Assembly: GCF_006442545.2 (NCBI RefSeq) | Contig: NZ_CP083952.1 | Coordinates: forward strand, 6,312,130-6,376,129 | Direction: 5' to 3' | Source: Mesorhizobium sp. B2-1-8 | GTDB lineage: Bacteria > Pseudomonadota > Alphaproteobacteria > Rhizobiales > Rhizobiaceae | DNA: 64,000 nucleotides | Part shown: in pieces, positions 8,890-17,222 of the stretch | How positions within the stretch are numbered: position 1 is the first letter of the stretch | Layout: each line of letters opens with the position of its first letter | Translations under genes and position numbers: made by a program | Notes under the pieces: generated by a model | Database searches by the model: none | Seen by the model: the letters and a program-made list of their open reading frames with translations, nothing else | Told to the model about the DNA's origin: nothing

Positions 8890-9795
8890 ATGAATAAGGC
8901 CAAGGAAAACTCCGCCACGCCAACAGGTCCGCTGAAAATCCGGATCGGCGGCAAGGAACGGGAGTTCGACATCGAGAATCCCGAGCTTCCGGACTGGGTC
9001 GAGGAGAACAAGCTGGCCGCGGGCGGGTATCCCTACGACAAGAAGATGAAAAACGAGGAGTATGACGAAACGCTCGAGCATTTGCAGATCGAGCTGGTCA
9101 AGGCGCAAGCGTGGCTGCAGGCGACCGGCAAGCGGGTGATGGCGCTGTTCGAGGGGCGTGACGCCGCCGGCAAGGGCGGCACGATCTTCGTGCTGCGCCA
9201 GTACCTCAACCCGCGCACGGCGCGCAACGTCGCGCTGACCAAGCCGACCCCGACGGAGTTGGGGCAATGGTATTACCAGCGCTATGCCGATCATTTCCCG
9301 ACGTCGGGCGAATTCGTCACCTTCGACCGCTCCTGGTACAACCGCGCCGGCGTCGAGCCGGTGATGGGTTTTTGCACCCCCGAACAGCACGAGAAGTTTC
9401 TCGACGAGACGCCGCATTTCGAACGAATGATCGTCAATGACGGCATGCATTTCTTCAAATTCTGGCTGAACATCGGCCAGGAGACGCAGCTCGAGCGCTT
9501 TCACGATCGCCGCTACAGCCCCCTGAAGAGCTGGAAGTTCTCGCCGATCGACATTGCCGGCATCACCAAGTGGGACGATTACACCAAGGCGCGCGACAGC
9601 ATGCTCGAGCACACCCACAAGGAGTTCGCGCCATGGATCATCGTGCGGGCCAACGACAAGCGCCGCGCGCGGCTGGCGGTGATGCGTCGCATCCTCCTGT
9701 CGCTGCCCTATGAGGGGCGCGATCTCGATGTCATCGGCAAGGAAGACAGGAAGATCATCGGCGAGGGACCATCATTCCTCGGCAAGCAGGACTGA
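8890..9795 (+). CDS. ppk2: Polyphosphate kinase 2
   Basis: A 301-residue single-domain PPK2. Walker A is [12 protein letters not shown], followed by the lid/arginine region and the Walker B-like [14 protein letters not shown]. It interconverts polyphosphate and nucleoside di/triphosphates, usually favouring NTP formation from polyphosphate. Start at 8890. Divergent from phoR, which fits a phosphate-reserve role, though no convincing Pho box was found in the spacer. Confidence 0.93.
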   Translation: MNKAKENSATPTGPLKIRIGGKEREFDIENPELPDWVEENKLAAGGYPYDKKMKNEEYDETLEHLQIELVKAQAWLQATGKRVMALFEGRDAAGKGGTIFVLRQYLNPRTARNVALTKPTPTELGQWYYQRYADHFPTSGEFVTFDRSWYNRAGVEPVMGFCTPEQHEKFLDETPHFERMIVNDGMHFFKFWLNIGQETQLERFHDRRYSPLKSWKFSPIDIAGITKWDDYTKARDSMLEHTHKEFAPWIIVRANDKRRARLAVMRRILLSLPYEGRDLDVIGKEDRKIIGEGPSFLGKQD

Positions 9796-9893
9796 CGCTT
9801 TTGGTGCCGCGCAGCCAAAGGGAGCGCGGCGCAATTTGATAGACGCACTACCGATTCAGGTTTCAGGCCGATTCGACCTGAAACCATCCGACT

Positions 9894-10643
9894 CTAGGCC
9901 GCCAGGCGCGCGATCCGCTGCAACCGTCGCAGCGTCGCGTCGTCTTGCAGCGCCTGCTTGAACAGCGATATCTCCTCATCGATGCGCTCGCAAAGTGCCG
10001 TGGTGTTGCCCTTGAGCAGGCCGCGCGTCTGCAGCAACGCCGCAACCGGCTTTTTGACGAGCTGCCTGGCCCGGCCGAGCGTCGCCTCCTCGACGCTGCC
10101 CTCCGGGACGATCTCGGCGACGAGGCCGAGCGCCCTGGCGTCCTCGGCACGAAGCGTGTCGCCGAGGCAGAAGAAGCGGAAAGCGCCGGCATAGCCGAGC
10201 TTCTGCGGCGCCAGGATGCTGGTCGCCGCGTCCGGCACAAGGCCGAAATCGACGAACGGCACCCGGAACGTGCTTTTTTCCGACGCGATCACCATGTCGC
10301 AATGGAACAGGATGGTGCAGCCGACGCCGACGGCATCGCCGTCGACACAGGCCAGGATGGGCTTTGGAAACGTCGCCAGCATGCGGAACATGTCGGTGAC
10401 GGCGGCGATCAGCTTCTGATGCTTGGTGGCATCCAGGAATTCGGAAAAGTCGCCGCCAAGACAGAAGCAGCCCGCCAGGCCGCGCAGCACGACGACCCGC
10501 ACCTCGTCGTTCTCGGCGGCCTCGTGGAACGTCCTGGCAAGGCTCTCATAGGCCCGTCTGTCGAGCACCGGCCGGCCGTCATTCGACGATACGGTGACGA
10601 TCAGCGCGTGGTTGCGCAGTTCAGGCTGCGGATGCGCGTTCAT
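9894..10643 (-). CDS. Crotonase-fold enzyme linked to LuxI (enoyl-CoA isomerase-like)
   Basis: A 249-residue crotonase. The oxyanion-hole glycines are present (CLGGDFSEF, VGVGCTILF). The two catalytic glutamates of enoyl-CoA hydratase are replaced: Thr110 where GGCE is expected, and Phe130 in FRVPFVDFG. Instead Asp138 (LVPDAATS) sits at the position of the single acidic residue of delta3-delta2 enoyl-CoA isomerases. The start at 10643 has AAGGAGGG; a long in-frame upstream extension is a shadow of luxI. Its ATG overlaps the luxI stop by four bases (ATGA), so the two are co-translated and it probably tailors the acyl chain used by LuxI. Confidence 0.85.
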   Translation of the reverse strand: MNAHPQPELRNHALIVTVSSNDGRPVLDRRAYESLARTFHEAAENDEVRVVVLRGLAGCFCLGGDFSEFLDATKHQKLIAAVTDMFRMLATFPKPILACVDGDAVGVGCTILFHCDMVIASEKSTFRVPFVDFGLVPDAATSILAPQKLGYAGAFRFFCLGDTLRAEDARALGLVAEIVPEGSVEEATLGRARQLVKKPVAALLQTRGLLKGNTTALCERIDEEISLFKQALQDDATLRRLQRIARLAA

Positions 10644-11278
10644 GACGCCCTCCTTTGGCCGAACATGTCGGGATATCCCCTGGCCAGGACGGGTGCATGA
10701 TGTTTGCGGCGCGAACGCACCACGTCCAGCGTGTGCTCGTTGAAGGTGAGCAGCGTCGCCACGACCTGCTGGTTGCCATAGGTGCGCTGATAGCCCAGCG
10801 GCGTCGCCAGGAAGTGCAACTGCAGTGCGCGCAGCACCCACATCGGCTCGAACTCGATGATCACCTTGTCGACGCCGCGCTTCAGACCCCACTCGACGAA
10901 ACCGGCTATCAATTCCGTGCCGACGGTCGAGACGCCGCGCCGGCCATCGCGAAAACCCGGAGCCACCGCATAGCGGGTCAACTCCCAGATGTTGGGACCC
11001 GCCGGCGGCGTTCCTTCGGAGAGATCGGTCAACACCTCGGTCAAGAGATGCGGCCGCGTGGTCGGCAACATCCGCTGATAACCCGCGACTTCATTGCCCC
11101 TGATGACGATCTGATGCACCGCCTCGTCATGATCGAACTGGTCGACCTCGAACCCGTCGGGGCGACGCAGGTCCTCCCATCCCATTTCCTCGACGAATAT
11201 CCGATAGCGCAGCCGATGGACGGCCTCCCAGAGGTCGGGGCGTTCCATCAATTCTTTGGTCGAAAGACAAAAAAGCAT
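10640..11278 (-). CDS. Acyl-homoserine-lactone synthase (LuxI family)
   Basis: A 212-residue LuxI-type synthase making AHL signals from S-adenosylmethionine and an acyl donor. The invariant family residues are present: Arg24, Phe28 and Trp34 (LRYRIFVEEMGW), Asp46 and Asp49 (FEVDQFDHD), Arg69 (GYQRMLPTTRP), Glu99 and Arg102 (WELTRYAV). AGGAG lies about 9 bases before the start. It lies downstream of a luxR gene on the same strand and overlaps the crotonase gene. The acyl chain cannot be read from sequence. Confidence 0.95.
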   Translation of the reverse strand: MLFCLSTKELMERPDLWEAVHRLRYRIFVEEMGWEDLRRPDGFEVDQFDHDEAVHQIVIRGNEVAGYQRMLPTTRPHLLTEVLTDLSEGTPPAGPNIWELTRYAVAPGFRDGRRGVSTVGTELIAGFVEWGLKRGVDKVIIEFEPMWVLRALQLHFLATPLGYQRTYGNQQVVATLLTFNEHTLDVVRSRRKHHAPVLARGYPDMFGQRRAS

Positions 11279-11334
11279 TCCGTAGTCTCCTGTGTTTCAG
11301 GGGAAGATACGGCCGTGCTTCGATGCGAAAATTG

Positions 11335-11344
11335 CGTGATCACG
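11335..11344. promoter_or_regulatory. Short palindrome upstream of luxI
   Basis: CGTGATCACG, a 10-bp perfect palindrome about 57 bp before the luxI ATG, in the 98-bp gap after luxR. It could be part of a lux-type box, but it is shorter than the usual 18-20 bp element. No better candidate was seen in the gap. Confidence 0.2.
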
Positions 11345-11376
11345 TAGGCGAGAAGTTCTAGGCCGGCACGGCCGAC

Positions 11377-12108
11377 CTAGCTAATGTATCCCCGCCTTAT
11401 CGCCTCGGCGACTGCCTGCACCCGGTTGACGGCACCGAGTTTGCTTTTGGCGTTAAGAAGATGTTTCTCCGACGTGTGTTCGGAGATGCCGAGGATTTGC
11501 GAAATCTCCCATTCGGACTTGCCGACGGCGGCCCATTGCAGGCACTCGCGTTCGCGCGGCGTCAGTTCGATGTGATCGATGGTCGTGGCCGCCATGGTGT
11601 GGAGTTGCATGGCGCGGCCAACGGCATAGGTCGAGACCAGCGAGACCAGGCCGAACTCGGCCGCCGACAGTTCCACGGCCTCGCCACCCAGCGACACCAT
11701 GACGATTTCGCCGTCGAGCGTGATCAGCGGAAAGGCCAGCCCATCGCGAAGCTTGAAGGCGCCGGCGTCGCCCATCACTTCGCCACTGCCCTTGTCGATG
11801 CGAAGCCCCTGGGCGGCTTCCCGCCACTGGAACGGCGCCTGCAGCTGTTTCATGTGACTGACGACGGGATCGTGATCGACATAGTTGCGCGTCACATAGC
11901 GCTCGAGCCATTCGACCGGCCAGTCGCAAAGCAGCACATGCTGCTTTTGCTGACCCGTGGGCGTGCGCGGCTTCGGAACGGTTCCGGCCATCAGCGCGGT
12001 CAGGCCGAACTCCGATGTTACGCCCAACAGTTTCTCGCAGACCGCGGCCGCCGTTGCGGCGTGCTGCAGCTGGTCTATGTATTCCAGCGTCCGATCGAAC
12101 TGACCCAT
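11377..12108 (-). CDS. LuxR-family quorum-sensing regulator
   Basis: A 243-residue LuxR-type protein. The N-terminal autoinducer-binding domain contains WLERYVTRNYVDHDPVV (the W/Y/D ligand pocket pattern). The C-terminal GerE-type helix-turn-helix runs from LTPRERECLQWAAVGKSEWE through ISEHTSEKHL. It probably binds the AHL made by the next gene and controls that operon. Start at 12108. Confidence 0.93.
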   Translation of the reverse strand: MGQFDRTLEYIDQLQHAATAAAVCEKLLGVTSEFGLTALMAGTVPKPRTPTGQQKQHVLLCDWPVEWLERYVTRNYVDHDPVVSHMKQLQAPFQWREAAQGLRIDKGSGEVMGDAGAFKLRDGLAFPLITLDGEIVMVSLGGEAVELSAAEFGLVSLVSTYAVGRAMQLHTMAATTIDHIELTPRERECLQWAAVGKSEWEISQILGISEHTSEKHLLNAKSKLGAVNRVQAVAEAIRRGYIS

Positions 12109-12349
12109 CGCAACATCAACCCCATGTTGCCTTATGCATTAAAGTCCATGGTCCACGCCTTGCCGGCACTTCGCCACCGACCAAGAATTGCAAAGCGCCC
12201 GCTTCCGGTTGTGGTTCTCGACCCTGGTACCCCACCAGGGCAGCCACCGCTGTTTGCAAACCCACCGAACCATATCCTGAAATCGAAGCGTTGAAATCAA
12301 AAAGCATTGTGCCTGTACCATTTTCGTACCAAAACCGGCACGAGAACGA

Positions 12350-13219
12350 GTGCGGCGGAGTTCTATCTTGGCGTTCCAATGGAGGTTCCAGGTCCTGGCA
12401 GGGGCGCTCATCGCGGCCCTGGCTTGGGTTCCCGGAGCGCGCGCGGCGGAGCCGCAGGTACCGGTGCTATGGGACGCCAAGGAGCGGCTGCCCAAGCCGG
12501 ACCTTTCGGCACTGCCGCGGCTGCGGTTCCTGACGACCACGGATTTTCCGCCCTTCAATTTCCTCGACGGTGCGGGAAAGCTGTCCGGTTTCCATATCGA
12601 CATGGCGCGCGCCATCTGCGCGGAACTCGGCATCGTCGACAAATGCCAGATCCAAGCCTTGCCGTGGGCGGAGCTTCAAGGCGCGCTCGAGAAAGGCGAA
12701 GGCGAAGCGATCATCGCCGGCATTGCCGCAACGCCGCAGTCACGCCAGACATACGCCTTCTCGCGCGCCTACCTGCAGTTTCCGGCACGCTTCATCATGC
12801 CCAAGAACAAGGCGCTGGCGGAACCGATCTTCGACAAATTGCGCAGTAAGCGCGTCGGCGTGATATCAGGCTCAGCGCATGAACGCATGCTGCGCGACTA
12901 TTTCAGCACGGTCCAGGTCGTCCCCTTCGACGGGCCGGAAGCGCTCTACGGCGACCTCAAGGCTGGCAAGATCGACGCGGCCTTCGGCGACGGCATGCGC
13001 TTCGCCTTCTGGCTCGGCGGCTCCGATGCGGCCGGCTGCTGCCGCTTTGCCGGCGGCCCCTACCTGGCGCCCGAATATCTGGGCACCGGCATGGCAATCG
13101 CCACGCGCGCCGACAATCCGGCGCTGGCCGCAGCACTCGACTACGCATTGCAGGAGATTTCGATGAAAGGCACTTTCGCCGAATTCTACCTGCGCTATTT
13201 CCCGGTCAGTTTTTTCTGA
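12350..13219 (+). CDS. Periplasmic solute-binding protein, family 3-like
   Basis: A 289-residue protein with a signal peptide (VLAGALIAALAWVPGARA, cleavage near residue 33). The bacterial extracellular binding domain, family 3, includes LRFLTTTDFPPFNF, SGFHIDMARAICAELG and IAGIAATPQSRQTYAFS. Such proteins bind amino acids or other small ligands, but no permease or ATPase gene is next to it, so it is an orphan here. The start is uncertain: GTG at 12350, or TTG at 12368, which has GGAG 7 bases upstream. The last codons are part of a duplicated 25-bp unit. Confidence 0.82.
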   Translation: MRRSSILAFQWRFQVLAGALIAALAWVPGARAAEPQVPVLWDAKERLPKPDLSALPRLRFLTTTDFPPFNFLDGAGKLSGFHIDMARAICAELGIVDKCQIQALPWAELQGALEKGEGEAIIAGIAATPQSRQTYAFSRAYLQFPARFIMPKNKALAEPIFDKLRSKRVGVISGSAHERMLRDYFSTVQVVPFDGPEALYGDLKAGKIDAAFGDGMRFAFWLGGSDAAGCCRFAGGPYLAPEYLGTGMAIATRADNPALAAALDYALQEISMKGTFAEFYLRYFPVSFF

Positions 13220-13244
13220 TCCGGTCCCGGTCAGTTTTTTCTGA
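13201..13244. repeat. 25-bp-period direct duplication at a gene end
   Basis: CCCGGTCAGTTTTTTCTGA occurs at 13201-13219 and again at 13226-13244, separated by TCCGGT. The first copy encodes the last residues and stop of the solute-binding protein; the second copy is non-coding. It looks like a recent small tandem duplication. Confidence 0.85.
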
Positions 13245-13262
13245 GTCGGCGTAACGCTCTCT

Positions 13263-13676
13263 TCAGGTGAGCGTGCGAAGCCTTGCCTTGGCCGCACGGC
13301 CGATGGCCGCCACGGTCAACGTGTCGAGATCGAGCTGACGGCGGATCAGTTGCAGCACGCGCACCTCTTCCATCCGCATCTCCAGATCGACGGCGGCGAC
13401 CTCGAAGGCGGCGGCGTAGGCGGTGTCGTGCAGCCGCTCCGGCAGCCCCTCCGCAACCTGGGTCAGGACCCCCTCCAGCCCACCCTCTTCCTGCAGCATC
13501 TTTTGGCAGGCCTGGGCCACGGAAACCAGCCGGTCCTGCCTGAAATCCTCGAACACCGGCCACGAGCGGACGACCTCGCCGATCCTGGCCAGTTCGATGT
13601 CGGTCATGTCCCGGTCTGAGGCCGATGTGATGACCATCAGATAGATCAGGGCTTCATGTGGGGTCGGCGACGGCAT
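13263..13676 (-). CDS. TerB-family protein
   Basis: A 137-residue all-helical protein resembling the TerB/DjlA N-terminal family. Acidic helices such as ASDRDMTDIELARIGEVV and AAFEVAAVDLEMRMEEVRVL make the metal-binding core typical of TerB. The family is associated with tellurite resistance and stress, but a single TerB without other ter genes does not predict tellurite resistance. It is convergent with the solute-binding protein and divergent from lysK. Confidence 0.8.
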   Translation of the reverse strand: MPSPTPHEALIYLMVITSASDRDMTDIELARIGEVVRSWPVFEDFRQDRLVSVAQACQKMLQEEGGLEGVLTQVAEGLPERLHDTAYAAAFEVAAVDLEMRMEEVRVLQLIRRQLDLDTLTVAAIGRAAKARLRTLT

Positions 13677-13833
13677 TCTTTACTCCTTGACGGGCGCCGA
13701 AGGTAGGAAGGGGAGCCCGAGGCCGCAAGGAAAAAGCGCCCCACGCGTTGACGCTCCGGCCATGCGCGCCTAGAGACCGGTTGAAAATCGACACTTGCAG
13801 CCAGAACGGCGAATAATTTTGGAAAACAGGACC

Positions 13834-15480
13834 ATGGCGGGATCAAACATCATCGATCTCAATCCCGAACTGCTGACGGCTGCGGCCGAGAGCAAGGCAT
13901 GGCCGTTCGAGGAAGCCAAAAAGATCATCGAGCGCTACAAGGGCGCCGACTTTCCCAAAACGATCCTGTTCGAAACCGGCTATGGACCGTCGGGCCTGCC
14001 GCATATCGGCACGTTCGGCGAAGTGGCGCGCACCTCGATGGTGCGCCATGCGTTCCGCGTGCTGACGCGGGACAAGGTCGCGACCAAGCTGCTGTGCTTT
14101 TCCGACGACATGGACGGCATGCGCAAGATACCCGACAGCGTGCCGGATCGCGCAGCGCTCGAGCCGTATCTGCACAAGCCGCTGTCGTCGGTGCCCAACC
14201 CCTTCGGCGGCGACTATGCGAGCTTCGCCGACCACAACAATGCGATGCTCTGCCGCTTCCTCGACACGTTCGGCTTCGACTACGAGTTCGCCAGCGCGAC
14301 GCAGTACTACAAGGCCGGCCGCTTCGATGCGATGCTGTTGCGCACCGCCGAACGCTACGACCAGATCATGGCGGTCATGCTGCCGACGCTCGGACCTGAG
14401 CGGCAGGCGACCTACAGCCCCTTCCTGCCTATCTCGCCGAAGAGCGGGCGCGTGCTTTACGTTCCCATGAAAAATGTGGACGCCAAGGCCGGCACCATCA
14501 CCTTCGACGATGAAGGCACCGAAACCACGCTGCCGGTCACCGGTGGCCGGGTGAAGCTGCAGTGGAAGCCGGATTTCGGCATGCGCTGGGCGGCGCTCGG
14601 CGTCGACTTCGAGATGTTCGGCAAGGACCACCAGACCAATGCGGTGGTCTATGACCGCATCTGCAACATCCTGGGCGGGCGGGCGCCGGACCATTTCGTC
14701 TACGAGCTGTTCCTCGACGAGAACGGCCAGAAGATTTCCAAGTCGAAGGGCAATGGCCTGACCATCGACGAATGGCTGGCCTATGCACCGACCGAGAGCC
14801 TAGGGCTCTACATGTACCAGCGGCCGCGGCAGGCCAAGAAACTGTATTTCGACGTCATACCGCGGGCGGTGGACGAATATTACACCTTCCTCGCCGCCTA
14901 TCCCCGTCAGGACTGGAAGGAGCGGCTGGGCAACCCGGTCTGGCATATGCATGACGGCAATCCGCCCGCCATCGACATGCCGGTGCCGTTCTCGCTGCTG
15001 CTCAACCTGGTCAGTGCCTCCAATGCGCAAAACAAGGACGTGCTGTGGGGCTTCATCTCGCGCCATGTGCAGGGCGTGACGCCGGCCACCCATCCCGAGC
15101 TCGACCGGCTGACGGCCTATGCGATCCGCTATTTCGACGATTTCGTGAAGCCGACGAAGACCTTTCGACCGGCCGACGAGGTCGAGCGCGAAGCACTGGT
15201 GGCTCTCGACAAGGCACTTGGCGACTTGCCAGCGGGCGCCAGCGGCGAGGCGATCCAAAGCGCTTCGCTCAACGTGGCGCGCAAGATCGAACGCTATCAG
15301 GATCATTCCAAGCAGAGTCCGGAAGGTGGCCCCGGCGTTTCAGGCGCCTTCTTCCAGATGATCTATCAAGTGCTGATCGGTCAGGAACGCGGCCCACGCT
15401 TCGGATCCTTCGCCGCCCTCTACGGCGTCGCCGAAACCCGCTCGCTCATTCAGAAGGCGTTGGCTGGTCAGCTGGCTTGA
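13834..15480 (+). CDS. lysK: Class I lysyl-tRNA synthetase
   Basis: A 548-residue archaeal-type (class I) LysRS. The HIGH-like motif is [12 protein letters not shown], the KMSKS-like motif KISKSKG, and the class I body follows with a helical anticodon-binding C-terminus. It charges tRNA-Lys. Class I LysRS replaces the common class II enzyme in many alphaproteobacteria. The start chosen is ATG 13834, with AGGA upstream, over an in-frame TTG at 13795. The last 35 bases overlap the 3' end of the oppositely oriented nuclease-like gene. Confidence 0.95.
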   Translation: MAGSNIIDLNPELLTAAAESKAWPFEEAKKIIERYKGADFPKTILFETGYGPSGLPHIGTFGEVARTSMVRHAFRVLTRDKVATKLLCFSDDMDGMRKIPDSVPDRAALEPYLHKPLSSVPNPFGGDYASFADHNNAMLCRFLDTFGFDYEFASATQYYKAGRFDAMLLRTAERYDQIMAVMLPTLGPERQATYSPFLPISPKSGRVLYVPMKNVDAKAGTITFDDEGTETTLPVTGGRVKLQWKPDFGMRWAALGVDFEMFGKDHQTNAVVYDRICNILGGRAPDHFVYELFLDENGQKISKSKGNGLTIDEWLAYAPTESLGLYMYQRPRQAKKLYFDVIPRAVDEYYTFLAAYPRQDWKERLGNPVWHMHDGNPPAIDMPVPFSLLLNLVSASNAQNKDVLWGFISRHVQGVTPATHPELDRLTAYAIRYFDDFVKPTKTFRPADEVEREALVALDKALGDLPAGASGEAIQSASLNVARKIERYQDHSKQSPEGGPGVSGAFFQMIYQVLIGQERGPRFGSFAALYGVAETRSLIQKALAGQLA

Positions 15481-16306
15481 GGACGCCGCCGTCCTCTTCC
15501 AGGATCGAACCCGGCGCCTGAGGCGCCGGGGCGGGCGCGGCCGGCACCGCCGAGATACCGGCAAGGTTCGGCGCCGGTCCGAAAATGCCTTTCTTCGCGC
15601 TCTGCGCCTTGTTGCCGGCCTCGACATAGGGCCCGCCCTTGGCGGCGCGCGCCCAGCCGTTTTCGACCAGCCATTGACCGACATCCAGCTTGCCGATCCG
15701 GCACTCCGCCGCGATCCGGTCGCGACCAGCTTCCGGCGGCACCGTGCAGGCCACGGCGCGGCCGCGCAGGAAGGCGCGGAAAGCCGTGCGAGCACGGATG
15801 CCGCACGGCCAGGATTTGCCGTCGGTGGTGCAGGTCTCGTCCTGCCCGACGACATCGATGCCGGAAACGGCGACCGAATAGCCTTTCGCCTCGATCAGGC
15901 CGGCAGCCGGCGCGACCGGCTGGAACAGCTTCGTGCCGTTCCAGTCGTCGGGCATCTTCGGCTTGGGCGGCACGGCCAGCGCCAGCTTGCTCAACGGCTC
16001 GCGGGGCTCGACCCTCTCGAGCTCTCCGGCGGGCAGTTTCGGCGGCGCGACGACCTGCGGATCGATCGCCCTCGAATGCGCCGCAGGCTTTGGCGGCTGG
16101 GGAGCAGGTATGGCGGAGGTTGCAGGTTCTTCGGGCACCGTCCCGGTGTCAGCCTGCGGGATCGTATCGGCGCCGGGATCGATCTGATCCACCGCCACAG
16201 TGCTTGCGCTGCCTTTCAGCGTGCGTCCTCCGGCAACGACCAGCGCCGCCATCACCGGAACCATCAGAACCGCCAGGACCAGATGAGGAAGTCGCACCCG
16301 TTGCAC
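15446..16306 (-). CDS. Secreted SNase-like protein with degenerate active site
   Basis: A 286-residue protein: N-terminal membrane/signal segment ([19 protein letters not shown]), a long proline/alanine-rich linker to about residue 125, then a staphylococcal-nuclease-like domain with [26 protein letters not shown] and LVENGWARA. The usual catalytic start (V-R-L-x-G-I-D-x-P-E) reads [10 protein letters not shown], so the catalytic Arg and Glu appear to be missing and nuclease activity is doubtful. The GTG start at 16306 directly follows the stop of the S24 regulator gene. Its 3' end overlaps lysK by 35 bp. Confidence 0.75.
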   Translation of the reverse strand: MQRVRLPHLVLAVLMVPVMAALVVAGGRTLKGSASTVAVDQIDPGADTIPQADTGTVPEEPATSAIPAPQPPKPAAHSRAIDPQVVAPPKLPAGELERVEPREPLSKLALAVPPKPKMPDDWNGTKLFQPVAPAAGLIEAKGYSVAVSGIDVVGQDETCTTDGKSWPCGIRARTAFRAFLRGRAVACTVPPEAGRDRIAAECRIGKLDVGQWLVENGWARAAKGGPYVEAGNKAQSAKKGIFGPAPNLAGISAVPAAPAPAPQAPGSILEEDGGVLKPADQPTPSE

Positions 16307-16942
16307 CTATTGGCTTGCCCAGACGATCCGCGCCACCCATTCGACCTCGCGCATGGGGATGTCGCGGTCCGGATGCTCCGGATTGAGCGAGACCAGCGCG
16401 ATCGACTTGACGGTCTGGCGCTCGAGCACCTTGGCCATCACCTCGCCTGATGTGGTCTTGACGACGACGCGATCACCTTTGCGGGTGGCGGCGCCCGGCT
16501 CGACGATGAGCACATCGCCGTTGCGGTAGAGCGGCAGCATGGAATCGCCCTGCACCTGCAGTGCATAGGAACTTTCGGTCGACTGCGCCGGCAATTCGAC
16601 GAGATCCCAGCCCTGCCCCGCCGGAAAACCGGCATCGTCGAAGAAGCCGCCGGCGCCCGCCTGGGCAAAGCCGAGCAACGGCACGGCGCGCCGGCTGGCG
16701 GGCGATGCGCCCCGGCCTTCGATCAGTCCCGTGAATTCGTCCAGCGAAGCGCCGGTGGCCTCGATGATCTTGGCCAGCGATTCGGTCGACGGCCAGCGCG
16801 GCCGGCCGTCGGACGAGAGGCGTTTCGATTTGTTGAAGGCGGTCGAATCGAGACCCGCGCGCCTCGCCAGACCCGAGGCCGAAAGCGAATAGCGCTCGGC
16901 CAGAGCGTCTATGGCGGCCCACACGCGGTCGTGCGAGAGCAT
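16307..16942 (-). CDS. XRE/S24 (LexA-like) transcriptional regulator
   Basis: A 211-residue protein with an N-terminal helix-turn-helix (SLSASGLARRAGLDSTAF) and a C-terminal S24 peptidase-type domain. The nucleophile lies in QGDSMLPLYRNGDVL, the catalytic Lys in RVVVKTTSGEVMAK, and a possible Ala-Gly cleavage site in GFAQAGAGG. Such repressors can be inactivated by RecA-stimulated self-cleavage. It resembles phage repressors but no phage genes surround it. Its TAG stop abuts the GTG of the nuclease-like gene. It is divergent from the ankyrin gene. Confidence 0.85.
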   Translation of the reverse strand: MLSHDRVWAAIDALAERYSLSASGLARRAGLDSTAFNKSKRLSSDGRPRWPSTESLAKIIEATGASLDEFTGLIEGRGASPASRRAVPLLGFAQAGAGGFFDDAGFPAGQGWDLVELPAQSTESSYALQVQGDSMLPLYRNGDVLIVEPGAATRKGDRVVVKTTSGEVMAKVLERQTVKSIALVSLNPEHPDRDIPMREVEWVARIVWASQ

Positions 16943-17222
16943 TTTGCGCGCTCCTTCGGGACAGGAAAAAATGCCTTGCCTGTCTAACCCGCGACCAGTT
17001 GGTTGTCCACCGTTTCGATGACGGATCGCCGGCAGCGGCCGCTCGCGACAAAGGCCGTATCCTTATTGACCGCCGCGGGAGGATGGCCCTATGTTCAGCC
17101 TGCGGTGCAAGCCGCATCCGGGTCCGCGGGAAGGGTTGAACCCACTTGCCTTGATGAGCTTGTAGCCAAACCTTTGTGCTGCCGATTTGCGGACCTTCGG
17201 CACTTCACGCACGGAGGTTTTT

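Noticed and set aside
10644..10892. In-frame N-terminal extension of the crotonase
   Set aside because: It is the shadow of luxI in another frame; a strong ribosome site and family similarity begin at 10643.
16307..16942. Prophage remnant suggested by the S24 repressor
   Set aside because: No integrase, structural or attachment sequences are seen; the neighbours are ordinary chromosomal genes.
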